From contig SCRN01000009.1 of the NCBI GenBank assembly GCA_004322045.1, positions 206,209 to 270,208 of the forward strand: a stretch of DNA of 64,000 nucleotides. The letters run 5' to 3'. Shown here piece by piece: positions 8,803 to 15,678 of this stretch. The DNA comes from Paraburkholderia sp. (lineage in GTDB: Bacteria; Pseudomonadota; Gammaproteobacteria; Burkholderiales; Burkholderiaceae). How positions within the stretch are numbered: the stretch's first letter is position 1; every line of letters begins with the position of its first letter. The position numbers were made by a program, and so were the translations under genes. The notes under the pieces were generated by a model. The model was not told where the DNA came from. It ran no database searches and was given only the letters and a program-made list of their open reading frames with translations.

Positions 8803-10140
8803 ATGTTCTCGCGACGCTATTTCGCCCTCTGGTGCGCGGTGCTGCTAGCCGCGATCGGCGCTCTTCTCGTCCTCGCCCGCGTGATCTCCGGGCTTTGGTT
8901 GCTGATCCCCGCCGTCCTGATCGCCGTCGGCATCTTCGATCTGCGGCAGGCGCGGCACAGCATCTTGCGCAACTACCCGATCGCCGGCCACCTGCGCTTT
9001 TTCTTCGAATTCATTCGCCCCGAGATTCGGCAGTACTTCGTCGAAGACGACACCGAAGAAAAGCCGTTCTCGCGCGCGCAACGCAGCATCGTCTATCAAC
9101 GGGCGAAGAACGAGCCGGATAGCCGGCCCTACGGCACCGAACTCGACGTCAAAGCGGTGGCGCATGAATGGATCAGCCATTCATTGGCGCCCACCAAGCT
9201 CACTACGCACGACTTTCGCATCGTCGTCGGGCCGGATCGCGCGCAGCCGTACTCGATGTCGATCTTCAACATCTCGGCGATGAGCTTCGGCGCGCTGTCG
9301 GCCAATGCGATCCGCGCGTTGAACCTAGGCGCGAAGAACGGCGGATTCGCGCACGACACGGGCGAAGGCTCGCTCTCGAAATATCACCGCGAGCACGGCG
9401 GCGACATCATCTGGGAGATTGCATCGGGCTATTTCGGCTGCCGCAACCAAGACGGCACGTTCAGCGCCGAGAAATTCGCGAGCCAAGCGCGCGACCCGCA
9501 GGTGAAGATGATCGAGGTCAAGCTCTCGCAGGGCGCCAAGCCCGGACACGGCGGTGTGCTGCCGGCGGCGAAGGTCACCCCCGAAATCTCGGAGGCGCGC
9601 GGCGTGCCGATGGGCCAAGACTGCATCTCGCCGGCCTCGCACAGCGCATTCTCGACACCGCGCGGCCTGCTCGAATTCGTCGATCGGCTGCGCACGCTCG
9701 CGGGCGGCAAACCAACCGGCTTCAAGCTTTGCATCGGCCACCCGTGGGAGTTCTTCGCGATCGCGAAAGCCATGATCGAGACGGGCATCGTGCCTGACTT
9801 CATCGTCGTCGACGGCGCTGAAGGCGGCACGGGCGCCGCACCGCTGGAGTTCACTGACCATATCGGCGTGCCGCTGCAAGAGGGGCTGCTGCTCGTGCAC
9901 AACACGCTCGTCGGTGTCGGATTGCGGGACAAGATCCGCATCGGGGCGAGCGGCAAGATGATCACGGCATTCGACATCGCGCGCACGCTTGCGATCGGCG
10001 CCGATTGGGTCAACTCGGCCCGCGGCTTCATGTTCGCGGTGGTTATTTACCCCATACTCGCCCAACTATTCAATGTTATGAAGGCCTTTTCTGCAACCTT
10101 CAATGGGGCGCGCTCACGCGTCATAGGGTGCTGGGGTTAG
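8803..10140 (+). pseudogene. FMN-binding glutamate synthase family protein, 5' part (split by island)
   Basis: The first 412 codons encode the N-terminal membrane segment (FALWCAVLLAAIGALLVLARVISGLWLLIPAVLIAVG) and most of the GltB-like FMN-binding barrel (MSFGALSANAIRALNLGAKNGGFAHDTGEGSLSKYH; PDFIVVDGAEGGTGAAPLEFTDHIG). The frame is intact to RGFMFA at 10038. It then reads about 33 unrelated codons inside the island to a stop at 10140. The missing C-terminal cysteine-rich end (VGCIQAQTCHSGRCPTGVATQD) is found at 43949. The natural start is ATG 8803 or 8797. Function of the intact family is presumed amidotransferase/oxidoreductase-like; the split copy should be inactive. Confidence 0.93.
10041..10070. 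repeat. Left terminal inverted repeat of the island
   Basis: GGTTATTTACCCCATACTCG then CCCAACTATT. Against the reverse complement of the right end (GGTTAAAAACCTCAACTACC then AACTATT) it shares GGTTA, ACC(C/T)CA, ACT and a perfect terminal CCAACTATT, with a 3-nt length difference. Probable recombinase-binding site. Confidence 0.65.
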
Positions 10141-10684
10141 GAATCTAATTTATATTTTGGCAAGCCGGCTGTGCCGGCGCGTCAGCGCGTTCGAGTGTGT
10201 GCAACGTCGGAACCGCCCTCCGGGCGGCTGTCCACGCCCTTGTGGTGTGGGCAGCGAGGTTGTGCACACGGGGAATGTCAGCACGCTTGGGATGACCGAC
10301 CTGTGCTGGCCAGTAGCGTTCGGGCGCGGTTCGCCGAATCGCTGGAAGCATTAATCGCTGCCAGAAATGCTTCTTTCTGTGACCTAAAAAAGCGCCAATC
10401 TAAAGCTGATACAGGCTGGGAGCTGCCTTTCCATCTGGTACTTTTTTTGAAAAGTACCAGCGCCGTGGCACCCCTGGCGCTTCGCCGCGAGCAAAAATCC
10501 CCGAAGCATCCTCGAAGCGTCTCGCCCCTCCGGCGAGCACTGAGCATTGTCAAACGGTCAGCTCAACGAAGGGCGTGGCACAAAAGCCACTATAGCTTGA
10601 GAGCAAACAAGGCTGGATTCTGGAAAGAGATTGCGGTCCGGAGCAGCTTAACGGGTGGAGAGCCCGTGTTCACAGGATTGGTCG
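10141..10684. other. Left-end noncoding region with stacked hairpins
   Basis: About 540 bp with no convincing gene. It contains several inverted repeats: CCGCCC-TCC-GGGCGG at 10213-10227, and a perfect 11-bp stem CTGGTACTTTT-TTTG-AAAAGTACCAG at 10435-10460. The latter is immediately followed by AGCGCC...GGCGCT. These could be transcription stops insulating the cargo from the host gene, or structural ends of the element. ORFs of 60-170 codons in this stretch lack codon bias and start sites. Confidence 0.5.
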
Positions 10685-10921
10685 TTACGGGCTGACTAGC
10701 ACAACGGGGTCGACCTCGAGGCCAGCCGCCAACTTTTGGAGGTTGTCGACGGTGACGTTGCTCACCGAACGTTCGACCTGACTAACGTAGGTCCGATGGA
10801 AACCACACTTGTCACTCAGCTGTTCTTGTGACAATCCCCTCTCAGTACGCAGCTTCCGGACAGTGTCAGCGACGCGCCGGCGCAAGTATGGGTCGAATTC
10901 TTTGAGCTCGATTTCGGTCAT
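10685..10921 (-). CDS. Small XRE-family helix-turn-helix regulator
   Basis: A 78-residue protein that is almost entirely one Cro/CI-type HTH: VADTVRKLRTERGLSQEQLSDKCGFHRTYVSQVERSVSNVTVDNLQKLAAGLEVDP. The spacing SQEQLSDKCGFHRTYVSQVER is the canonical HTH_3 pattern. Upstream of its ATG lie three 15-bp tandem repeats that could be its operator, suggesting autoregulation. It is the first cargo gene at the left end and points toward the junction. It could control cargo or excision, but that is inference. Confidence 0.85.
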   Translation of the reverse strand: MTEIELKEFDPYLRRRVADTVRKLRTERGLSQEQLSDKCGFHRTYVSQVERSVSNVTVDNLQKLAAGLEVDPVVLVSP

Positions 10922-10953
10922 GAACCGGAGATTCGCCTAACGCTGCAATCTCG

Positions 10954-10998
10954 TCTACTCGATATATATCTACCGTATATGCATCTACTGTGTATACA
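10954..10998. promoter_or_regulatory. Three 15-bp tandem repeats upstream of the XRE gene (putative operator array)
   Basis: TCTACTCGATATATA, TCTACCGTATATGCA and TCTACTGTGTATACA follow each other without gaps, then TCTC. Each starts TCTAC and has an AT-rich end with TATA. The position, 33-77 bp upstream of the regulator start, suits promoter/operator elements. Confidence 0.55.
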
Positions 10999-11108
10999 TC
11001 TCATACCAGAACGTCTATCATTCGCGAACTGGTGTCCGACGGAGCGCTGGCTGGATGCCACGTTCGCGCGCTACTAGCTGTAGGGTGGGGCCAAAGATAG
11101 GCGGCCCT

Positions 11109-11564
11109 ATGTCGAATTTCATGGCATACGAGGTTGATATGGCGGGTAGGCGCAGGTTCTCGCGCGAGGAGTTTTTTGGCCGGCTGAATGCAGTTTTGTA
11201 CAAGCAGTACAGCTGCCACGAAATTGAATCTATGGACGTGGTGGAAGTGCTGTACAAGCTTTGCAAGCACGACCGGCTTGAGACAGTAGGAAATCCGCGA
11301 GAAGGGTTTGCGTACATGTGCCCGCTGACACATAGGCTTCAAGTGATAGTGCGTAGAGAGAGGCAAGTGTCGATTTCGCTCGATGCAAGCGAGGCTATAC
11401 AGGCAGCACGTGTAGCTGTGCGCGACCTGGGGGCGCAGTTCGTTTCGGTAGGGGACATCGTCGTGTGCACGGTGAAGGGTCTTCGGGCGTGGGGGGCGTC
11501 CGAAGGGGAAGCCGCCTTCCGCGCGTTCGCGAAGCTGCACCTATCGACCAAGGAAGTCCTTTAG
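11109..11564 (+). CDS. Hypothetical protein
   Basis: A 151-residue protein I do not recognise (MSNFMAYEVDMAGRRRFSREEFFGRLNAVLYKQYSCHEIESMDVVEVLYKL...). It contains a basic N-terminal region, a short central LETVGNPREGFAYMCPLTHRLQVIVRRERQ segment suggesting a beta hairpin, and an alpha/beta C-terminus. No membrane segment or catalytic motif is visible. ATG 11109 is preferred over 11055 because the upstream extension looks unstructured and arginine/cysteine-rich. It lies between the XRE regulator and mobile mystery protein A, so it is island cargo. Confidence 0.6.
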   Translation: MSNFMAYEVDMAGRRRFSREEFFGRLNAVLYKQYSCHEIESMDVVEVLYKLCKHDRLETVGNPREGFAYMCPLTHRLQVIVRRERQVSISLDASEAIQAARVAVRDLGAQFVSVGDIVVCTVKGLRAWGASEGEAAFRAFAKLHLSTKEVL

Positions 11565-11697
11565 CTGAGCTGCCTGGTACACGGCTTTAACAATCCTACC
11601 GCTGCGTCGCTGGTGCATCTTTCAAGGTTCATCAGCGCTGACTGGAGCGCCATTCTGCTGCGTCATGGGCTATCAGAATCATGGCCACTGCTAGCTC

Positions 11698-12171
11698 ATG
11701 AGAAAGCAAATAGGCCCCAAACTCAGCCGGCTTCGGCTTGCACAGGTCCAGGCAACCGTCGATGCATTCGCTGTATTAACGGTGCGGCCGGCACCACCGA
11801 GGGGCTGGCTAAAGCTCATTCGTGAAACCTTGGGTCTCACCGAGCGGCAGCAGGCCATGCGTCTTGGAATTTCGGCGCCAACCTTGCACAAATGCGAGCA
11901 GTCGGAAGCGGACGAGCGAATATCGCTCAAGCAGTTGCGGAAGTTGGCTGACGGACTCGGTTGCGAACTCGTCTATGCACTCGTCCCTCGAACGCCCCTG
12001 GCAGAAGTGGTCGAGAAGCGGGCCTACTCAATCGCTGTGCAAGAAGTCGAGGGCGTCGCGCACTCCATGACCTTGGAAGGCCAGCGCCCGACCGCCGACC
12101 ATATTCGTAAGCAAGTTGCATCAAGGGCAGACGAGTTGCTCAGTGGTCGCTGGTCGGACCTATGGCGATAG
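11698..12171 (+). CDS. Mobile mystery protein A (HTH protein)
   Basis: A 157-residue protein matching the mobile mystery protein A family (TIGR02612). The pattern is PRPPKGW-like PAPPRGWLKLIRETLGLTERQQAMRLGISAPTLHKCEQSEADERISLKQLRKLADGLGCELVYALVP, an HTH followed by the diagnostic CELVYALVP, then a helical tail ending in a W-containing LLSGRWSDLW. In most genomes it precedes mobile mystery protein B, a Fic/Doc-domain protein, forming a toxin-antitoxin-like pair. Here no Fic gene follows: the next genes are a 39-codon ORF and a BPSL0761-type gene. It therefore looks like an orphan regulator. Confidence 0.85.
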   Translation: MRKQIGPKLSRLRLAQVQATVDAFAVLTVRPAPPRGWLKLIRETLGLTERQQAMRLGISAPTLHKCEQSEADERISLKQLRKLADGLGCELVYALVPRTPLAEVVEKRAYSIAVQEVEGVAHSMTLEGQRPTADHIRKQVASRADELLSGRWSDLWR

Positions 12172-12260
12172 CTGTGACGAGATAGAAGGTCGATGTTTGA
12201 CCGCGCTGTGGGCAACGCAGGCTGTACGCGATGAATTCCCGAGGGGATAAGGAGCAACAC

Positions 12261-12380
12261 GTGCCGTATTGGACATGTAGCTCGGTCGAAGAGTGCCCAG
12301 CGCACACGTGGCTTCGTGGAAACGCACCACGTCGAATCGGCGCGTGGTTCGCCGAGCTACATTCCGACCGAGCTTGTTAA
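12261..12380 (+). CDS. Small cysteine-containing ORF (39 aa)
   Basis: Too short for the ORF track. A GTG start is preceded at good spacing by AAGGAG (12249-12254). It encodes VPYWTCSSVEECPAHTWLRGNAPRRIGAWFAELHSDRAC and ends TAA 10 bp before the next gene, which has its own AAGGGGGAAG site. The strong ribosome-binding site, tight spacing and three cysteines suggest a genuine small protein in a run of small genes. Function is unknown. Confidence 0.5.
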   Translation: MPYWTCSSVEECPAHTWLRGNAPRRIGAWFAELHSDRAC

Positions 12381-12390
12381 GGGGGAAGAT

Positions 12391-12867
12391 ATGACCACGC
12401 CTTGTGAGCGCACCAACGCGGTGGTGAAGACTCGCGCGTTTTTGCAGTCGCTCGTCGCCCGAAATGATGGTGCGGCCCATAGGAACATCCACGAGGTCGC
12501 CGAACACCTTCTTCGTCACTATCCGCTGGATGTTGACCTTGATGTGTCCGCTGCCGCTCTACCAAATCTCTGGGCCTTTCGTTGCGATGGCATTCCCAGA
12601 CCAGAGCGTGGTGACGTCGGTCCTTCGAATTGCGAGGAGCATGAGCTTGCCGCGACGCCTGTCCGCAAGGAACCAGGCGACGCGTTTGATTTAACTGTGG
12701 CATTGCGGGCCATCTACAAATTATCCGTCGCTGACGGTGATTTGGGCTACGAATACTGGTCCAGAGTCGAAAGGCTTCTCAGGCGAGCGTCGGAGATGCA
12801 GGCGCAAATTGAATCGCTCAGCGCAGAGTTAGAGCGCTATCGCGCGCTTCACGGCAGGAGCCCCTAA
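12391..12867 (+). CDS. BPSL0761-family protein fused to a coiled-coil tail domain
   Basis: A 158-residue protein. Residues 1-65 (MTTPCERTNAVVKTRAFLQSLV ... HLLRHYPLDVDLDVSAAALPNLW) match the BPSL0761-type family common in Burkholderia islands; function is unknown. Residues about 100-158 (FDLTVALRAIYKLSVADGDLGYEYWSRVERLLRRASEMQAQIESLSAELERYRAL) end in a coiled coil and are closely similar to the separate small protein at 15338. It thus looks like a fusion of two modules that also exist singly in this island. Start ATG 12391 has a strong AAGGGGGAAG site; the ORF-track start at 12316 overlaps the upstream small ORF. Confidence 0.75.
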   Translation: MTTPCERTNAVVKTRAFLQSLVARNDGAAHRNIHEVAEHLLRHYPLDVDLDVSAAALPNLWAFRCDGIPRPERGDVGPSNCEEHELAATPVRKEPGDAFDLTVALRAIYKLSVADGDLGYEYWSRVERLLRRASEMQAQIESLSAELERYRALHGRSP

Positions 12868-12917
12868 GGTGGACGCCTGCGAATGCGGGCGTGGAGCAGT
12901 TGCCGTCAGACGGACAT

Positions 12918-13130
12918 ATGGCGCTGAGCAAGCTGCTTTCAAAAATTTTCAGACACGAGCCGGAGATGGTCGGCATACGTCTCGATAGTCACGGCTGGGT
13001 GTGAATCGATGAACTTATCCGCGCATTCAACCGTACTGCGCATGCGGCAGGCGCGCCTAAACGGCTGAGAACGCTGCCGATGGTCACGAAGGAAATCCTT
13101 CTTAACGCCGTGACCACGAACGACAAGTAA
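12918..13130 (+). pseudogene. kptA: Decayed RNA 2'-phosphotransferase (Tpt1/KptA) N-terminus
   Basis: Reading from ATG 12918 gives ALSKLLSKIFRHEPEMVGIRLDSHGWV-stop-IDELIRAFNR...LPMVTKEILLNAVTTNDK-stop-RFSLSLAG. This is the N-terminal third of KptA (SKxLSxxLRHxPExxGLxLDxxGWVxIDELI ... LLxxVxxNDKQRFxL). There is one in-frame TGA in the middle and a TAA exactly where Gln is expected in NDKQRF. The NAD+-binding C-terminal half is absent. KptA removes a 2'-phosphate from RNA using NAD+. This copy cannot do so. Confidence 0.75.
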
Positions 13131-13215
13131 CGTTTTTCCCTTTCACTCGCTGGTGAACTGTGCCGTTACCCATAAACCGTCCGCTTCCCACCATCACCGT
13201 CACCGGGAGACTGCA

Positions 13216-13572
13216 GTGCCCATCTGGAAACCAAGCCCTGCTTCGGAATTGCCGAGAATTACGTTGGCTCGGTGGCGCATATTCGAGACGGATGACGGGA
13301 GCCGGCATTTTGTCGGCGTCGATATGTTCGACTCGTCAGGGCGCGTCAGCTCGCCGATTGTGACGTTCGACCCGGTCACCATGCAGGGCACCACCCATAC
13401 TGGACGCATCTACGAGCTGTTCGGACCGAAAGGCTCGTCATTGAACGCTGAGTACGTCTGGACGCGGTGGTGCGAACGGTACAAGGTCACGTCGTACACC
13501 GATGTCACCGAACGTATGCGTGATGGAACTGATGATGACGACACCACACGAGCGGACGAAGGCCGTGACTGA
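13216..13572 (+). CDS. Conserved hypothetical protein of BPSL0761-type clusters
   Basis: A 118-residue protein from GTG 13216 (VPIWKPSPASELPRITLARWRIFETDDGSRHFVGVDMFDSSGRVSSPIVTFDP...). The beta-rich core LARWRIFETDDGSRHFVG ... GRIYELFGPKG ... EYVWTRWCERY resembles short hypothetical proteins found beside BPSL0761-type genes in Burkholderiaceae, though I cannot name a Pfam. There is no membrane segment or catalytic signature. The C-terminal DGTDDDDTTRADEGRD overlaps the start of a frameshifted BPSL0761-type gene. The longer ORF start at 13153 runs through a His-rich stretch that looks noncoding. Confidence 0.65.
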   Translation: MPIWKPSPASELPRITLARWRIFETDDGSRHFVGVDMFDSSGRVSSPIVTFDPVTMQGTTHTGRIYELFGPKGSSLNAEYVWTRWCERYKVTSYTDVTERMRDGTDDDDTTRADEGRD

Positions 13573-13850
13573 TACCCGGGAGCTCTTGCAGATACTCGCG
13601 TCCGGGCAAGAGATAACCATTGGCGGCCTCGTCCAGCGCGCTGGCGCTACGTCTGCTCGGGCACTACCCGTTCGATGTCGACCTCGATGTGTCTGCCGCC
13701 GCGTTACCGGAAGTCTGGGCCGCGCCGCAGCACCGGCAGACCGGTGCAACGGTAGCCCCGAGAAGCCATGGCGGTGCGCCTGGTCTTCGCGATGTTGACG
13801 ATATTCGCAGTCAAGGAGAGTCTGATGACCAGTCGGCATCCGGTTCCTGA
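13535..13850 (+). pseudogene. Frameshifted BPSL0761-family gene
   Basis: The first frame reads MTTPHERTKAVTDTRELLQILASGQEITIGGLVQRAG, matching the start of the gene at 12391. The conserved second half (ALALRLLGHYPFDVDLDVSAAALPEVW) continues only in the +1 frame from about 13636. A frameshift therefore lies between about 13615 and 13640. It overlaps the previous gene's end and runs into the next gene's start. It is a diverged, broken second copy of the module. Confidence 0.72.
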
Positions 13851-14202
13851 CGATTTCCCGAGAGAGCCGGCGCCAGGACTTGTGCCCGGTGCGCAGCCCA
13901 AGCTTCTCGTGCGTAAGATGGACGAGCGGTATCGCATCGGTCTAACAGACGAAGAGCTGTGGGCACGTTATGAGGCGTGCGAAGACCTTGCTCGTCAGCT
14001 CGCTGAGTACGCGTCGCGAAAGATGTCTTCCTCTGGCCTGTTGCTGAACGATGCACTAGAGCGGGTTGCGAAAGGCCTGAAGGCGAAGGTCGGTGCCAGC
14101 CAGTGGGATTTCTATCCTGCCGAGATAACGTGGATGATAAAGCGCACGCGTGAGTTACTGTCGGCGGCGACCAGCGGTGGAAGCGTTCATCATGACCGTT
14201 GA
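13825..14202 (+). CDS. Hypothetical protein
   Basis: A 125-residue protein with AAGGAGAG upstream of ATG 13825. After a proline-rich start it is mainly helical: DERYRIGLTDEELWARYEACEDLARQLAEYASRKMSSSGLLLNDALERVAKGLKAKVGASQWDFYPAEITWMIKRTRELL. I do not recognise the family. Its stop overlaps the start of the next small HTH protein by 11 bp, so the two are probably translationally coupled and may act together. Confidence 0.6.
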   Translation: MTSRHPVPDDFPREPAPGLVPGAQPKLLVRKMDERYRIGLTDEELWARYEACEDLARQLAEYASRKMSSSGLLLNDALERVAKGLKAKVGASQWDFYPAEITWMIKRTRELLSAATSGGSVHHDR

Positions 14203-14410
14203 AGAAGCAGCGAAATATCTCTTCGTCAACCGCTCCCATATCCGGGCGCTTCTTGCGTCGGGGGAACTGCTCGAGGTCTTGCCGGGAAACCCGTTCGGAG
14301 GGGTCGATATCGAAGTGGCTTCGGTGCAGGCGTACCGGGCGAGATTGGAGGCCGCGCGGCAGACCTGGCTTGATACGCACACCGAGGATAACGACCCGGT
14401 GGGGTCCTAG
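14192..14410 (+). CDS. Excisionase/MerR-like small helix-turn-helix protein
   Basis: A 72-residue protein beginning MTVEEAAKYLFVNRSHIRALLASGELLEVLPGNPFGGVDIEVASVQAYRARLEAARQ. The pattern TVEEAAKYLxVNRSHIRxLLxSGEL is that of the HTH_17/excisionase family, which bends DNA or acts as an antitoxin-type regulator. Translation probably depends on the preceding gene (11-bp overlap). A role as recombination directionality factor for the island is possible but unproven. It could equally be an antitoxin-like regulator. Confidence 0.7.
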   Translation: MTVEEAAKYLFVNRSHIRALLASGELLEVLPGNPFGGVDIEVASVQAYRARLEAARQTWLDTHTEDNDPVGS

Positions 14411-14473
14411 GCGCTCCAGCGACCTCCGCCCGAATGATGCCGGGTTCGGGACGTCGCCACTACCGCAGGTGCA

Positions 14474-15007
14474 ATGCCTCGCATCACAATTGATGGAAAC
14501 GAAATGGCGCAACGACTGCAGGACATCGTCGGGAAGCTGTACAGGCCGCCAAGCAACGAGACACGCCAGGTGTTTGCATTGTCGCGGTTAGATGCCGAAA
14601 AACTTCCGGAGCTTTCGTCGATTGCCGTCATCTCAATTACTGCGCCAGAGCGTCCCCCGGCGAACATTGGCAACTTTGCTCATGTGCTGCGCCTGAGGTT
14701 CGCTGATGTGGACTTTCTGAACCCAGAGCTGTCCGGCCGGGCGAGAAGCAGGCTCGCTGATGCCTGTACGGAAGCGCAAGCTCAGGAGATTCGTGCATTC
14801 ATTGAGGCACTACCAGATGAGATAGCTTCGGTGGTCGTCCATTGTGAGGGTGGCTACTCGCGTTCGTGCGGCGTGGCCATCGCGCTACATCAGCTATACG
14901 GATACACCGTAGAGCCACAACACCTCACGAGCGCGAATCTTTCCATCGCTCGCACCGTAACGGGAGAGGTCCATGCAAATCGGAAATCGAAAAAGAGCCG
15001 GCGTTGA
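14474..15007 (+). CDS. Protein tyrosine/dual-specificity phosphatase-like protein
   Basis: A 177-residue protein with the phosphatase loop VVHCEGGYSRSCGVAIAL, i.e. the CX5R signature with Cys124 and Arg130. A candidate general-acid region (RLRFADVDF, about residues 73-81) lies upstream, as in small PTP/DSP folds. The N-terminal half (ITIDGNEMAQRLQDI ... FALSRLDAEKLPELSSIAVISITAP) fits the beta core of stand-alone phage/island phosphatases. The last residues are very basic (ANRKSKKSRR). Probably cytoplasmic. Substrate is unknown, and both protein and RNA-end phosphates are possible. Confidence 0.7.
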   Translation: MPRITIDGNEMAQRLQDIVGKLYRPPSNETRQVFALSRLDAEKLPELSSIAVISITAPERPPANIGNFAHVLRLRFADVDFLNPELSGRARSRLADACTEAQAQEIRAFIEALPDEIASVVVHCEGGYSRSCGVAIALHQLYGYTVEPQHLTSANLSIARTVTGEVHANRKSKKSRR

Positions 15008-15337
15008 CGCGCATCGCTATGACTCACTGGCATGGCCGCGCTGGTACGTGTCTGCATCGTCAGGGCCTCGCCAGCGTGAGCGGGAAGAACCCGACCACAC
15101 AAGTCCGTCGTGGGACGGCACGGTCCTCACCGTCCGATGGCATTGCGCTCGGCCGATGGCGTGTACGTCCTTGCGTTTGAGTATAAGCAGCACCCGTAAA
15201 ACGAGAATGAGCCACCGCATCCGGCCGACTGCGGTCGAAGCACTGGACTCACTATCGGCCGGGAAGGCTTCCGCAACTGCGGGTTATCTAGCGTGCCGTC
15301 CGTCCAGGCTGGGTGTAACGTCGCTGGAGAGTGCGAG
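15008..15337. other. Noncoding stretch with a possible decayed gene
   Basis: No intact gene is visible. Short runs look coding in different frames (SWDGTVLTV near 15104, then ALRSADGVYVLAFEYKQHP ending TAA at about 15198). This suggests a frameshifted small gene whose start may be ATG 14973, inside the end of the phosphatase gene. Confidence 0.3.
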
Positions 15338-15538
15338 ATGCATGCAGATAATCAGATTGACCTCAGGATTGCCCTGCAAAAAATCCATGAACTGGCGATG
15401 GCCGACGGGGATTTGGGCCACGAGTACTGGTACAAGGTGGGACAGCTTCTCCGGCAAGCAGCGCAAATGCAATCGGAAAAAGATACGCTCGCCAGGGAGT
15501 TGGAACAGTGTCGCGCACAGCTCGCCAAAGCCAGATAA
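15338..15538 (+). CDS. Small coiled-coil protein related to the tail of the BPSL0761-type fusion
   Basis: A 66-residue protein from ATG 15338 with a GGAGAGTGCGAG leader. DLRIALQKIHELAMADGDLGHEYWYKVGQLLRQAAQMQSEKDTLARELEQCRAQLAKA is similar along its length to residues 100-158 of the protein at 12391, sharing ADGDLG(H/Y)EYW and the coiled-coil end. It is therefore a stand-alone version of that module. The heptad pattern suggests oligomerisation. Function is unknown. The ORF-track start at 15293 is less likely because no ribosome-binding site precedes it. Confidence 0.65.
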   Translation: MHADNQIDLRIALQKIHELAMADGDLGHEYWYKVGQLLRQAAQMQSEKDTLARELEQCRAQLAKAR

Positions 15539-15678
15539 CCGGCGCTCACTGATGAAATCCGGCGCCACCGCGAAATCCATCATGCCGAAACTTCCGGGTG
15601 ACGCGGGACGAAACACAGGCGAGGGTTGACGACGGCCGCCCATATTAAGCACCCGCAGTGCGGCGAAGAGAGCTTCGA

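Noticed and set aside
7615-10140. 841-codon ORF joining mnmA shadow to the glutamate-synthase gene
   Set aside because: Only the part from 8803 has protein-family character; the upstream part is the mnmA gene read in another frame.
10039-10140. tRNA-gene attachment site
   Set aside because: Neither border lies in or near a tRNA; both fall inside a protein-coding gene.
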